DNA of 64,000 bases from Porpolomopsis calyptriformis (GCA_951640195.1 OX621163.1:868001-932000); one strand, 5' to 3'; positions 44,369 to 57,137 are shown, counted from the first letter of the stretch. The notes: a model not told the origin generated them from the letters alone. Program-made: numbers and translations.

Positions 44369-45976
44369 TCAGAAAAGCAAAGAAGCAGCGACGTCCACGT
44401 GCCCACCCGCTGCGTCGAGTGTACTGATCGCAATTTCTCTAGTAACACCTAGATCCATCAGGACACCAATGTCTTTCTCCGAGTATCGGCTCTGGGCTGC
44501 CTGCCTCGCCGCCGGCAAGCTAGCAGGCGCAGCACCCAGGGTACGACCAACACCTGGGAAAGACGGTTGACCTGGGGTAGCCTGAGCTCCCGACGCGGTA
44601 TCAGTTGATGGGCCCGCTGTTGGCTCGACATGTCCACCGACTTCCATAATCCGTGCATTGTCCGGGAGCTCGTGTTCGGACAAGAATTGTACTTCGCGAT
44701 CCTGTATCCGGAGGACGTTCTTCTGGAGGTCGATGCACGCCTGATGAGCCTTGAGCATGTCCAGTCCCAAGAGGAGATCGACGTCACGACCCTAGATTTA
44801 GCAGGTGAGCACAGAGGATGAGCGTCGAGTAAAAAAAAATGTGGCTCCCCTCCATAATAGTGAAGGAACATGGAAGGTAGAGATCGCTGAGCTTGAGTTG
44901 AGCGCTGTGAACTCTTCCGAGAATATTCGCGGTACCAACGCCGCGTGCGATTCCCGCGAAACGTCGGTCTATGAGTCTCATCAAACTGCAGAAATCGTTT
45001 AGAAAATGACGGTTGCTGAGAATAAAGAAACACACCCGCACGCTTCCGCGCAATCAGGGCTCACTAGACAGACGTTTGTCGTCGTAGATCGTACAAGGAT
45101 GGGGGGACTCACTGATGGTTTGCTGTGCTCCACTATCCACAAATGCTTTCACAGGTGTCGAGTTGACCTCCACGGGGATGCTAAATCCATAGTGTCAATC
45201 GCGTCAAAAATCCCTCCCCCACCCCTCCGCGGTCACATACTAAAGCATAGTAACTCGACCAAAACTCTCTGGTGCATATTCCAACGCGTGTTCCATGTTC
45301 TCCATAACCGCCTGCTGTCGAATAGATTCTTCGATTTTCCGCTGTGCCTCTACATCAAATGGATCCGCATTTAGACGCTCGATTTCATGTTGCTGCTCCA
45401 GCTCTGCATGGTATTGCCTCTCCCGTGTCTGTCGAAGGAGTTCGGCGAAACGGGCAGGATCAGATTGAGCTGCCGCCGCTATCTCGGGTTGTGTCTGTGT
45501 CCCCCAACCAGCATCATCAGGTTTACACGCTTGATTCGATGCAAGGGGTTGTACGTACTTCCTGTATTTGGCGCATGAGTTCTGGGTTCCCCAAGAGCTG
45601 GAATCGCATCATCTCTGAATCAAGTTCCATCGTCCTGTGAGAATGATGGGAATTGTACGGAGGGTTCGACAAGACAAGGTCTTACACCCCAGCGACATTG
45701 ACTTTGCGTCGTAGAAGGAGCACCGCATGTTCCTGGATTCCACATTCTCTCATGGTAGCCTTGGTGTTCTTTAGTTCGTTCCCATCGTGAGATATACTTT
45801 GCTCGGAAGTGGGAATGCCAGACTATCGCCAACGGTTATGGATATTGAATGGCAGGCTGTATAAGATAACCCCACACCTCAGCCTCAAGCAAGGCCATTA
45901 CATTCTCCAACTCCATGTTTGGGTCGATCTCGACGACGAAAGACTGTCCAAGGTCGGTCGCAAACGTCAGCTCCAT
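44369..45976 (-). CDS. DDI1: DDI1: UBL-retropepsin-UBA proteasome shuttle protein
   Basis: Ddi1 brings ubiquitinated clients to the proteasome and has an aspartyl protease domain. ATG at 45976 gives [20 protein letters not shown], the UBL domain, ending in [17 protein letters not shown] helical region follows ([20 protein letters not shown]). The retropepsin domain has [13 protein letters not shown] with the catalytic Asp, [39 protein letters not shown] and [14 protein letters not shown]. The UBA domain closes the protein ([20 protein letters not shown]). The intron between FTIMEG and RDVDLLLG lacks a GT donor: the base at 44848 makes GGGAGC where GTGAGC would be canonical. Retention would end the protein soon after FTIMEG, losing the end of the protease fold and the UBA domain. 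Confidence 0.93.
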
Positions 45977-46407
45977 TTCCTGTAAAGACTTGAGGGGTGA
46001 GAAAGACCCAAAGGTTGAGTGAGGTGGTTCAGCAGACGGTTGCTTTATCAGAAAGCATTGTGACTCGGAGAATTTCTAAGTCTTAGGGAAACTGCGGGTA
46101 TCGTACAGAAAGTACTCGAACGATAAGATTGTTTGTCAATCAACGGTACGCGTCAGCGACGCGTCGCCCGAAGGACGATCAGAGATGAACCCCTCCTCCT
46201 CTCCCACCAAAGCGACTCCGTGCGAATGTAGAACTGCAGATCAAAGGATGTCACGACGAACAGGTCGGACCGTGTATGAAGCAACTCACAATTTAGATCC
46301 TGTCCCACGAATGTTCGAAAGAAGGGCACTTTCCAATGCAGAGGCAGATAGACTTGTGTCTACCCATACAATCAGTATCTTGGCTGAACGAAGACGATGA
46401 CCGTGCA
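45977..46407. other. Intergenic region upstream of DDI1
   Basis: These 431 bp between tandem minus-strand genes should hold the DDI1 promoter and the ATG29 3' UTR. An 8-bp GC-rich palindrome-like motif (cgtcagcgacgcgtcgcc) occurs near 46150. The plus-strand frame at 46185-46400 shows no domain. Confidence 0.4.
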
Positions 46408-47567
46408 CTAACCACTTATGTCACTGAAACTCGATGCTTCTGATCCTTGGTTACTATCTTGCTCACTGACGCTTCTTCCAATCAGTGGGGCGTAACGCAG
46501 GCCATGGACGCTGCGCGGCGAGACCGCTGGAGGACTAGACGACTTGCTCGACGACAGGCGTCTACTGATGGGGGAGTGGGGTTGAGAACCTGGCGGGGGT
46601 GACGGAATGGAGGGGATGGAACCCTGAGGTGAGCTTGTGCTGGAGACACTTTGACTTGCACTTCGGCTTCTAGGTTCACCTCCCTTCGTGTTCGCTGGCG
46701 GAGGTATTGAAGAAGCGGGCACTACCACCCGACCACGATTAACTTCCCTTGCTTTTGCCTTTGCGCGAGAGGAGCTAACGAGGCCAAGGGTGTCGTTAGT
46801 CATCATCTTTTGCAGATCTTCCAGTTTGCGGTCTAAAGCTTCCTGTTCTTGGAATTTCTTATCCGCTTCTTCCTCTTTCACGGCCTCTTCATCCTCTGAG
46901 TCCGTCTCTTCCTCTGATGACGAAAGTGAGGTTTGACGCATTGATGGAGAATAAGTTTTCGTTGCATCTTGTACTGTTAAGATTGAAGAAGATGAAGCTT
47001 TTTTCGCCCGAGATGGATTGTTACTGAGTGAGTTTAGCCGCGCACGGACTCCAAGAGACGTAGTGAGTCGAGCCGAGTTAGACAAGCGGGTGATGTTGCC
47101 AGCTAGCCGACTCGAGGTTTTACCAACCGGGCTGGTTGGCTGTTCTGGGGAAATGGTGTCCTCAGGTGGCCGCGTCGGTTGCGTGATTGTGGGGCTTAGA
47201 GCGTCACGAATCTCCTGGAGTCCACGAAGGTCTTCTTCATATCGCGTCTGAGCTCTATAGAGCAAATAAGGCAAAGGCACTTCCAAGTGCTCTGCCAGTC
47301 CTTTCCCTGCAGTGCGTTGTGTGAGGACGCGGGCAGTGAACGGCAAGGAGCAGTTACTTGCAATCGGTTCCTCCACTGTCACTAGCCCGCGATCTTGCGA
47401 TCACCTTCCAAAGAATATCCGCTTTCTCCGCATTCCACTCCACCTGGATTGGCATTAGCGGCGTGGGTTGAGCATACGAAGATTCAACACACTCTAGGAG
47501 GATCAGCCGTTGGCTGATCTGGCCGATTGTAAGGTAATCTGACAATGACGCGAACACTGGGCGACAT
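46408..47567 (-). CDS. ATG29: Autophagy protein ATG29 homologue
   Basis: Atg29 belongs to the Atg17-Atg31-Atg29 scaffold that organises the phagophore assembly site. ATG at 47567 gives MSPSVRVIVRLPYNRPDQPT, then ADPPR joined over a 50-nt intron to VEWNAEKADILWKVIARSR. A further splice joins GGTD to WKGLAEHLEVPLPYLLYRAQ followed by TRYEEDLRGLQEI, the conserved Atg29 N-terminal domain. The remaining 300 residues are Ser/Pro-rich and disordered, with an acidic coiled segment (SEDEEAVKEEEADKKFQEQE), and end in SSFSDISG. In yeast this C-terminal part is regulatory and phosphorylated; the many Ser residues here are compatible with that. Confidence 0.85.
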
Positions 47568-47906
47568 CAAGGCAGGTTACCATGACTAATGTTGGCAAAA
47601 CTGTTCATTGAATAAGAGTACAGCAAGCGCTTTGCTCATGGCCTCGACAGCCTACTTGTAATCAAAGATACACGACGTAGTAAACACGTGTGAGGATTCG
47701 CTGATCTAGCGGCGTCTCTCCTTCCAGACGAGCTAGATTGGCAGCAGTATACAGTGTATGACCTTGTCAAAGGAATCGGTACTCGCTCCTCTTCATTTAA
47801 GATGGTGCGCGGCATGGAACCTTGCGTTTGACCACGAGATGCGGCATATCTACCTGGTCGAGACCGGCGGGGATCTAGTCCAGGGCCAGTCAAAAACTGC
47901 CCGAGC
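47568..47906. other. Intergenic region upstream of ATG29
   Basis: These 339 bp separate the ATG29 start from the stop of the Zn2Cys6 factor, both on the minus strand. I see no coding frame or structured element beyond the expected promoter. Confidence 0.4.
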
Positions 47907-50169
47907 CTAAGGTTGAATGCAATCAAACTGGTTTGAAAAGGCACAAATGTAAACTGATATACCTGATGGACCTGCCGACATACTGTTCATGAAAGACAAC
48001 CAGAACTCGTTGCCGAGTGAGCCATCCAGATTCACGTCCCCTTTGAATTCGTGATGAGATTCGACATCGAACATGTCCACGGGGTGTTGATTTTCAGAAT
48101 AAAACATTGTAGGATCTGGTGCTGTAAATAGAGTGGATGTCGCTTGTCCTGCAGAAAAAGTGTGGTTAATTCCCGGGTTTTCCTTCTCGTCCTCGTTCTC
48201 TTCGTCGAGACCACTGGTACGCATTTGAAGCATTTTCACTGAGGTGGAGATGAATTGAGCGCATTTCGCAGGGGTGTGATCCGGCGCCATTGCCGCCTGT
48301 GTCAAACACCCGATGGTCTTCTTCAAAAGACCATGGCTGACAGTGGGAATCCGCTCAGTTCCAGTTTGAAACATGGCAAATTTGGCCATGATGAGCCAGA
48401 CTGCCGCCAAAGAAATCATGGAAAACATGTTATCAGGGGCAGTGCCAATGTTCTCTTGTTGTGAAAGGCTGGCCACCAACACCGCTTCCGCTGCCAATAC
48501 TGCTTCCCGGCCCCACGCCGAGGCAATGTCGACCCCCTTGTGGACAAAGCCTCTGTACCAGGGTTTTCCAGTTGAATTATCTCGATGGACGTGTCGTGCC
48601 TCTCGTAGAGCTTGATGGAGGACGAGAAGTCGACAAAAGTTGTAATAGACCAGCAACATGTGGAAGAAAAATACATCATGCTCCGCCACTACTATGAGGG
48701 AATGCAAGATGAGCGAGCCAACGAAGAACGAATAAAACACTCTACCAGGTAGGGGGGAAAGGTCCCTATGCAAGACATCCATCTTAGCCAACACCTCGAC
48801 AACTTCCTTATACCATGTGTCAATTTCCGAGTAACCGGGGAGCTTTATCCGGTAGCCGCGTTCGGCGAGATCAAATAATTGTGCCATCAGTCCCAGACGC
48901 ATCTCCCACCCAGGGTCAACGGTCAACATTGATGAAGTTATCATGTTGCTGTCTGAAGATGAACGATGGGACAGCGGCTCGCGACCAGTTCCGACACACA
49001 ACCTATCGTACATCAGTGTTTTGATGATATACTCGTCTGATTTGTACTAACATAGATTCCACGGTGGTTAGACAAATCCACTGAATGAGACTAAACGTCA
49101 ACGGAGAAGCAAAGCGGGGATGCAGGAATGATCCTACCAGGCGCGCGTTTTCCTTCGACTCTGCGAGATCAAGCATGTTGGCAGCTGACAGCCCATTTTC
49201 TCTTGCATTTTGCTCCTGTAGCTTGATTGCATGAACCGAAGCTTGGCTGAGGCGCAGATTCATGGCCATACTAACAGCCGAAGCGACTAGCAGGCGATTG
49301 TCGCGAATTTGGGCTTGTGGGATACTTGCAATAGGTGACCATAATGCCAGAATGAGAATCGCGTGTATAGAATCTGTCGAAGGTATTGGGTTGAACATGC
49401 GTTTGAAGATCGCTTCCTCCGTTATCTTTTGTAGTCGGGGAGCCACAATTGACCGAGTAACAACATCTAGATGTCGTGACGCTACTGTACAACGAACTAA
49501 GTCGAGCAAAGGGGAATGGTCGTCTCTGCTAGGCGGTAAATTAAGCCAAGGACTATACCTCAGAGCGAATCTGGATGTAGCATAGCGTAAGATTTAACAA
49601 TCAAGACAGAGAGGATCTGCATACATTTCTAGTAAAAATTGTATCTGGTCCGCTGAGAGGATATCGGCCAATGACACATCTAAATGGTCCGTGACTGAAC
49701 TTGTCAGAGGATGAGGACGCCTCCCAAGCTCTTGTAAGGCAAGCATTGGCGTGGCTGTCCAGTCAAGGTTTCCAGGAGTTCTGAGAAACCCCCAAGGTGT
49801 GTTTGGGGCAGGTATCAAATCTTCAGGTTGCATGTTGTTCGCTGAAAATGTCCTCCGTGAATTGGGGTGGGCCATTCCCTCACGTTCAGTTGGCCGTGTA
49901 GGATCCGGTGGTGACTCCTTCATAGAGGAGGATATGGGCACGCTCGAATCGTCGAAAGAACAATGGATATTAAGCACTTTGCAGCGGTGACACGGCTGCA
50001 GGCCAGAAGAACTGCCGTCTATCTGCTCGCAACGGGTTTTATGTCTGCGACATGAAGAACAGGCTTGCGAAGATTTCGAGCGCTTAGCCGGGAGAGTCGG
50101 ATTTCGAGTAGAACTTGGAGATTCATCGAACTTATCCAGAAAGGAGCGATCTTCGCGAGTGCGCTTCAT
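47907..50169 (-). CDS. Zn2Cys6 binuclear cluster transcription factor
   Basis: ATG at 50169 gives MKRTREDRSFLDKFDESPSS. The DNA-binding cluster lies at about residues 37-70: ACSSCRRHKTRCEQIDG, then LQPCHRCKVLNIHC, with spacing C-x2-C-x6-C-x12-C-x2-C-x6-C, preceded by basic residues (PAKRSK). A middle homology region of helices follows over several exons (for example FNPIPSTDSIHAILILALWS, DNRLLVASAVSMAMNLRLS, and GYRIKLPGYSEIDTWYKEVV). A Ser-rich acidic tail includes DEENEDEKENPG. The target pathway is unknown. The last residues are unsure: a possible splice near 47950 would replace GISVYICAFSN. It diverges from the IMPACT gene with 145 bp between starts. Confidence 0.85.
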
Positions 50170-50314
50170 GTCAGGCCTACGGTGGGTGAATCCCCCCAAA
50201 TGATAAGACGGTGAGGGTTGGCTTGAAGTTCAAAGAGTAATTGTTTCTTCGCAAGCACAGACACTTGCTGTAACGTGGGAACTCTGCGATCTTTTTTTGC
50301 GGCTTTCGTACTCC
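50170..50314. promoter_or_regulatory. Divergent promoter, Zn2Cys6 factor / IMPACT
   Basis: These 145 bp lie between the two divergent start codons and contain a T-run (cttttttt) near 50290. Promoter function is inferred from layout. Confidence 0.4.
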
Positions 50315-51620
50315 ATGGCTGCGACATTTGATGCCACCGGTCAGGATCATGCGCAGGAGCTCGGCGATTTGATGGCTAAACTTACCCTTCAACCTGATCG
50401 CGAACAAGTCGCGTCAGAATTGGGCGGTGCGGATGTCTAACAACTCGCAAGATTGGTCAACTGGAGACGAATTCTGTAGTTCTGCGATCCATATATGGGG
50501 AAGATGCTATTCGTCTATGGCATCTGTCCGCCACCCTTGGTGATAATCACCACATGGATGATGGTGATTGCTCCGGGATAATCCGTTATGAGGTTGCCCT
50601 CTAGTGAGTGTCACCATTCTAGTCAGAGCTACCAAGGGCTTGAGGATCAGCTTTCCATCCCCGCACGAAGATGTGCAAATCAAAGTTTTAGTGTCACTCC
50701 CCCCTTCGTATCCTGCACTGTCCCCACCACAACTGCAACTTCTGTCAAAATATGTAGGAGCTTTCGCCGTTGACCCCGGTCTTTTCGGATCTGTGTTGCG
50801 GACCTTTATATCGATAAATGGTGTTGAATGGACTGCGGACATGGTTTGCGTTTTCGACGGACTGCAAAACATCCTTGAACGTTGCCTGAACTGGTACGAG
50901 GTACACCTCAAGGAGGAAAAGGCGGTTGAATTGTTACGGGAAGAGTCAAAGGAACTGACCAACACTGGTTCCGACTCTTCACAACTTGAAACACAAATAT
51001 CCAAATATCCAAACCCTCCGCCCGTCCTTATGCCAGAAGGATGTGAAATTGTGGAGGCTGAGGCAATAATAGATCGTAAAAGTGCATTTATAGGACGAGC
51101 ATGTCAGGTCACACACCCAGCACAGGTGGCTTCACACTCTCTGTTTTTGCCTGTCGTGTATAACTGATGTTCAGGTTCCTGTCATTTTATCTCACCTTTT
51201 GTGTGACCGGCGGATATCCCGGGCTGCTCATCCTTTAATATACGCATGGCGATGTCGAATCGATACTGTATTACATCAAGGTACAAATTTCCTATCCATA
51301 TCTTACTGCGATCGACGTGGTTGCTAAAGATGAAAAAAAGACAATGATGATGACGGCGAGACGGCTGCGGGTGGTCGTCTGGCGCATCTACTTCAAATAT
51401 TGGTGCGTGTTCCTGGTCGTCACCTTTTTTGTCCTCACAGTCGTAACGCCAGGATGTTGAAAACGTCCTTGTCATTGTGACTCGATATTTTGGCGGCACA
51501 CGCCTAGGGCCTGACAGGTTCAAACATATCAACCAGGCTGCCAGAAATGCCCTAGAATTGGGGGGTTTCTTGGATGGCAATAACCGTAAGAAGAATACTG
51601 GACGCGGAAACAAAGCCTAG
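50315..51620 (+). CDS. IMPACT/YIH1 homologue (RWD domain plus UPF0029)
   Basis: Yih1/IMPACT proteins compete with Gcn2 for Gcn1 and damp the amino-acid starvation response. The N-terminal RWD domain is assembled from exons: REQ joined to IGQLETNSVVLRSIYGEDAI, RLWHLSATLGD, then IIRYEVAL, RATKGLRISFPSPHEDVQIK and SLPPSYPALSPPQLQLLSK. The linker includes ILERCLNWYEVHLKEEKAVE. The C-terminal ancient UPF0029 domain has EAEAIIDRKSAFIGRACQVT, then ENVLVIVTRYFGGTRLGPDR and FKHINQAARNALELGGFLD. The ATG at 50315 gives MAATFDATGQDHAQELGDLM. Short introns split both domains. The stop TAG is at 51618. Confidence 0.88.
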
Positions 51621-51961
51621 CATCATCTGATCCCTACAGCGAGCGTATATCATTTCTCATACAGTAGAGAGGATCTACTGGCATTAATTCTGGTTGAACA
51701 TGTCACTTGTTCTCAAACGACGAACCCAACTATGACTGTTGCAAGTTGATGACGCCTCAGGACAAAAATTTGGAAATGAAAAATAACAGGAATAACAATT
51801 TGTACGACAGCGAACTTATAGTTATCAGATGCAATGTCTGCGAGTCTATTGATTGGCGGGTACATGATTGGAGAAATTGATTTAGCGGTCTGGTAGCGAT
51901 GTCGATAGATTGAATGGTTGACCTCTATAAATCGTCCGTTCCCCTCTGATCATCGATTTGT
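51621..51961. other. Convergent intergenic spacer, IMPACT / BST1
   Basis: These 341 AT-rich bases hold the 3' ends of two convergent genes. I see no frame or strong hairpin. Confidence 0.45.
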
Positions 51962-54900
51962 TTATGCGATCCTCGCGGAGCCACCAGCCCAGTAGCGCGG
52001 ACCAACCCTTAAAAGTACCATCAAGCCAACGCTTAGTTTAGCCACGTCGAACACAAAATACGGTTTCCGCGGACCAACGAGAAAAGCAGAAAGGGACAAG
52101 ATAGCCAGAGACCATCTAACGGATAAGACCTTCTCAAATCTAAGGGTGTCATCAGCGCAACAAGCCGGAGGAGAAGGCATAGACACACTTGTGCTTTTCA
52201 AACAGTGGTCCTGGAGTCCATGATGCGAAGTCAGTAAGGATTAAGAATGGTGCTACGTTGAGGAAAAAATGGTCTCCGTTGAAGGGTGTCGTGAACCCGG
52301 CTGTCATAAGGGTCTTGACCCATACTGCTAGGACAGGGGCGCTCAGTGGGAGCAGCCATGTCATGAGTAGCAAAAGGTGTGCGTTATGATGATAGTTATT
52401 CACTTTCCAGTACTGAGATCGGATGTACTTCTCAGGTTCTGGTGGTGAGTGAGCCCGTCCGTTGGGACCATGTCTGGAGATTTCGCCGGATGGGGCCGCA
52501 TGATTTGAAACAAGGATAGAGAACAGTGGACGCGGTTTTGATGAAGCACACGTGTATAGGTGGACCAGCCAAGAGCCGAGAAAAGCAACCTGCCATGGTA
52601 TGAATAAACATATGAGCAAGAAGATGACTGCCATTGAGAAGACAGCGTTTCTTCGGGCCCTGTCGTTATTATGCCTGGACAAAGGTCGATCAAGACTGTG
52701 CGGTGTTTCAACTGCGGTACGCACCTCCCAAATCGCCCAATACTAACCTGTCCAATCAACCACATCAACATCTCAATAATCCACCAGCTCAAGCAAACCA
52801 TGCCTGTGGCGGCCAGAAGTAATAGAGGCGCAAGTGGGGCGAACGCTGGTTGACCGTTATTTCCGAGATAATATTTCTCCGGTAAAGGAATAAAGGAGAC
52901 AACAAATGAAGCTATTAATAGTTTTGGGAGGGTCTTGAGACTGAACAAAGCTAGAGACTTTTGCACAGTTGGCACCAACACTTGAAAAAGATTTTCAATT
53001 AGTTCGCACGGAGTCGGACAATATGGAGGGAGCAGCGAGGAGGGAGAGATAGCACTCACTGGTTTGATCATACCATTCCCAAGCACCGAATACTAATAAC
53101 GCTGCGACACCGACAGACCAACTCGCCAGTGTTGTTGGGTACCGAGTGGCACATCGTCCAATCGTAGACCACCAGTCAACTTTAATATCGATCGTAAAGG
53201 CGTTCGAGTTACACTCCGGGGGCCCAGATGAATATATAATAAAATGTATTCCGTGGGTTGAGAGTGTGTGCGATTTGGGGATGTATGGGGCAGAACCATG
53301 ACTGTGCAGAAGGATCTTCTGTGAGGGCGAGTGGATTAACGGGTAATATTGAATCTCTGGCGGATGAGCCGTGTGAGAGAGTAAGAAAGACATAAGTTGG
53401 CCTGCGAAAGATGAGGATGAGAAATTGATTCGAGGAACGAGGAATGACTGTTTACCTGCACAGTCTTCCGTGGAATATCCTCTTGGTGTAAAACTATAGA
53501 CGACGAGTGAGTTGCTTAGTAAACTGGGCAAAAAGACAGACGTCCGTAACGCATGTGTATTTGGCAGGGTTATGGATAGTTTCCCGAGAAACGGCGCTAG
53601 TGGAAGCCGACAATTAGCGTGGGCAATCAGCTTCACCATTATACAAGATACGTACTCCATACCCTGGCGTCATTTCTCACCTCTTCGTTTGCGTTCAAGC
53701 CACCAATAACCCAGCCACGTCCGTCAGCATCCTCGATGACAACACCGATCCACTTCTTTTCCAGATCTTCTGCAGGCGGAATTTCAGCTTCAAAAAGCAC
53801 GACACCTTCGGATTCGTCAGTTCCCTCGTCTGGTATTGGGAACACCTTCCCCGCAGTCGGGTTGGGGATTAACTTTAATGTTTGTGGGTAGAGGGGTGAA
53901 CACCTGGGGTGTTTGTCTTCAGCGACAGAGGTGCTACTGCAAACGTGCACGGATATCCGGAGAGAAATGGGATTGGGTGGAGAAACGGGCAAAATTGAGC
54001 CCTGCGAGACGAACAACACAAATTTGGACGGTGCGGACGATGGTGAAACCGGCAAGAGATGTATTGACGAACGACGCGGTTGTCCCAATATCAGATGAAC
54101 ATCAGCGGGTAGGATTTCGTACGTATCTGAATCGGTCAGTGAGAACGAATGGGTGTTTGTTGCCAATTCTGGAGGTAAGACTTGTCCATCTCGCAACCAT
54201 GTGTCAAGGATGTGTTCCTTCTCTGTTTGGGAACTCGCGGCTCCAAGCTCGAGGGCTGCTTTTGCTACTCGCCAACGTACTTGATGGCACCACACCATTT
54301 CACGATGGCCCACGCCTGTCCATGCCCCCTCCAGCGAGGAAGTAAATATCGATCTTCTATAATTGTTGGCGCTCATATTAAGAGTGGGAAGTATGCATGA
54401 TTCCGAGGCGATCATCATATCCGTCGCACCACCACACAACGATATAATTGGCGTAGGATCGAAGAGCAGCGTGTGATAGTTGATTTCATATAGTTTATCT
54501 ATCCTGGAATCGAAGCGTGCGGGAGGAAGAGTATGTGGGGTTGACATGGTGATTATGGTTGCGACAACCCCAGAGGGCAAGAGGGATGTAGCAACTATCC
54601 CACCCATGGAGTGTCCTATAACAATAATCGTTGTGCCGGGCGGATAGTGAGCGAGGATGTATGTAATGGCGCTGGCACAATAGGCAACTTGAGAATCGAT
54701 TGTCGGACCATGCAACGCCGACAAATCTTCGTTGAATTCAACTGGACAAGAAGTGTCAGAAACACGAGGAGAAATAAAGCGCAGCTCCATGAACACGTCC
54801 TGTTCCCGCATGCTACACTTTCTCTATTGAACAAAATAGGTACGCCCAAGACGAGGGTTGACCTCAGTCTATTGTATGCACTCCGCAGCACACCAAATTT

Positions 54901-55366
54901 CAAGTGAGAACACACCTGTAAAAAAGTCGAGTGGTTTCAACGATCGGCCGGAAAATCCAGGCGAGATAGTATATGGTTCTGAATAGAATTGACGTGCTGC
55001 AGAAGAGGCTATCGAACGAACTTGGTGAGATGAGCCAGCATTCCCGGGAATGAAAAGAACTGGGACACCCTGAGGCTTTCGATCACATTGTTCTTGTCAG
55101 TATAATGGTCAGTGACTTTGAGTACTCGCAGTCACCTCGTTTGATTCCCAGCCCGCTTCGCGATAGAGCCAGAGGGAATATCTGCTTGCCAATGGGGACC
55201 ATGAAGAATTGAATTCGGTTTGACGAATGTAGGAAGGGAGCATGTACGACATTCGACATCCTTGAGGGGAAAGGGTCTTGGAAACATCAACCGCGGCGAG
55301 GTAGAAGACCAACACAAGAGGAATTATCGAAACCCCAAGAAAGCTAGAAAATGCGACCGGACTCAT
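51962..55366 (-). CDS. BST1: GPI inositol-deacylase BST1/PGAP1
   Basis: This ER membrane enzyme removes the inositol-linked acyl chain from GPI anchors and promotes ER exit and quality control of GPI proteins. ATG at 55366 opens with a signal-anchor ([20 protein letters not shown]), then [16 protein letters not shown] and REAGWESNE. The alpha/beta-hydrolase domain contains [37 protein letters not shown] and the lipase motif [18 protein letters not shown] with its nucleophilic Ser. Later come [24 protein letters not shown] sequence (here [20 protein letters not shown], with the catalytic His) and a lumenal beta-rich part. The C-terminal third has several membrane helices ([40 protein letters not shown]). 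The last exon ends in [14 protein letters not shown]. Around nine introns. Confidence 0.9.
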
Positions 55367-55676
55367 AGGGTGTCACTAGAGAATTGACATTAATTTACCA
55401 TCACGGCACCTGTTGATAGGGAAGTACTGATGTTGTGTTCTTTCCATGCAACCGTTATACCGCATGGGATATGTATTTAACATTACTTTCAAGCGGCACC
55501 AAGGGATACGGCAAAAAAAAAAGGAGACGGGTAGAAAGACAATGGATAATGAAACTTCGAAAATAAGAGTTGCAAAAACGGGCGACATTGAGAATATGCA
55601 GACGACAAGCAGGAGACCAAGGCCGATCATGCGACTCATTCCGTCAGGGACAACCGGGGGATGATGAAGGGGGAAA
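55367..55676. other. Intergenic region between BST1 and 14-3-3
   Basis: These 310 bp separate the BST1 start from the 14-3-3 stop. A minus-strand frame running from 55708 to 55376 has a hydrophobic stretch, but it begins inside the last 14-3-3 exon in another frame and matches no family, so I treat it as 3' UTR and promoter. Confidence 0.45.
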
Positions 55677-56633
55677 CTAAGCTTCATCTGCGGGTGTTTC
55701 AGTAGCATCTTCCTTTGACTCTGCCGGTTTATCTGCTAAGTCAATGAAGAAGAAAGAAAAAAAAATGAGCCTGGAAGACCACGGGAACAATCCGAAGACA
55801 AAATCACGAACCCGAGTCCTGCATGTCCGAGGTCCAAAGGGTTAGATTATCCCTTAACAATTGCATAATGAGGGTCGAGTCCTTGTAACTCTCCTCCGAG
55901 AGTGTGTCAAGCTCCGCGATGGCGTCGTCAAAGGCTTGCTTTGCAAGGTGGCATGCACGGTCAGGACTGTTGAGAATTTCGTAGTAGAAGACAGAGAAGT
56001 TGAGCGCCAGACCAAGACGGATGGGATGTGTAGGAGGAAGCTCCGTGACGGCAACGTCAGATGCGGCCTTGTAAGCCTCGAGGGACTTATCGGCGCTATC
56101 CTTCCGTTTATCGCCCGTGGCAAACTCAGCGAGGTAACGATGATAGTCACCCATCCTGTTGAGAAGTCAGAACTAAACAATGGAGGGGAACGCGAGACAT
56201 ACATCTTGTGATAAAACACTTTGGACTCGCCCGAGGCGGCAGAGGGAATAAGATGCTTGTCAAGAACATCAAGAATATCCTCGCATATCTTGGCCAGCTC
56301 GCTTTCAATCTTTTCTCTGTAACCCTTTATCATGGACACCTGCGCCTCATTGCCTTTAGATTCTTCTTTCTGCTCAATGGACGAGACAATTCGCCATGAT
56401 GCACGACGGGCACCAATCACGTTTTTATAAGCAACTGATAGGAGATTACGCTCTTCGACTGTGAGTTCTTGGTCAGAAGATGCGACGCGCTTCATGTTCT
56501 CGACCATTTCTGTGGGCGGGAGCTGGTGAGGAAGTGGCTTGGACAAAAGTGCGGGGTAAGAAGTACCTTCGTATCGCTCAGCCTGTTCGGCGAGCTTGGC
56601 AAGGTAAACTGAATCTTCACGAGTATCGGGCAT
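55677..56633 (-). CDS. 14-3-3 protein
   Basis: A dimeric phosphoserine/threonine-binding adaptor of about 255 residues. ATG at 56633 gives [20 protein letters not shown], then YE joined to [20 protein letters not shown] and [20 protein letters not shown], with the conserved Lys and Arg of the binding groove. Further on are [60 protein letters not shown] and [20 protein letters not shown] separate last exon adds the acidic tail [19 protein letters not shown]. All groove residues I looked for ([23 protein letters not shown]) are present. Confidence 0.97.
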
Positions 56634-57137
56634 CTAAAAACAGGCGGTGAACAGCGCGATGGACGCGTACTGACGTGAACGTACTGTGATTGAGAGATAT
56701 AGGCTAGGAGGGAATGGTAAGGCGGAGGAACCAAGCGGTAAAGGACTAATGGAACTCACGGTGGGTGAAAGGGGTTGAGTACTGATGATGGTGGTTGAAG
56801 AGAGAGCGAAATTCAATCCAAATTAAATTCAGAGCTGGGCAAAGGGTTGGCTAGGGCCAAGGGTTCGTTGTAAACATGTACAAACGATAACCGTGACCTC
56901 TTCTGACCTCTTCATTGCCTGGCCGGACATCCGTTCATGTGTCCGAGTTCTCCGCCAATGTGAGTGGAAGGATTAACGACCGGTCATTTCGTTAGCAAAG
57001 GGGTACGGCAATGGCGCATTGCGGGAAGAGTCGAAGCATCTCTTTGGTTTGGTTTGGTTCGGAGGTTTGGTTCGGACCTCTCAGCAACAATCCTTGCTGC
57101 GCTCGGTTTCTAACGCCTCTGCCTTTCTGCTTTCCCC
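56634..57137. other. Divergent intergenic region, 14-3-3 / M28 aminopeptidase
   Basis: These 504 bp contain both promoters. The segment at 57045-57075 has a repeated tttggtttgg/ttcgg motif, probably the pyrimidine/purine-biased 5' region of the aminopeptidase gene. No coding frame is supported. Confidence 0.45.

Noticed and set aside
55376..55708. Hydrophobic 110-codon minus-strand frame between 14-3-3 and BST1
   Set aside because: It starts inside the last 14-3-3 exon in another frame; BST1 already has its own signal-anchor at the ATG at 55366.
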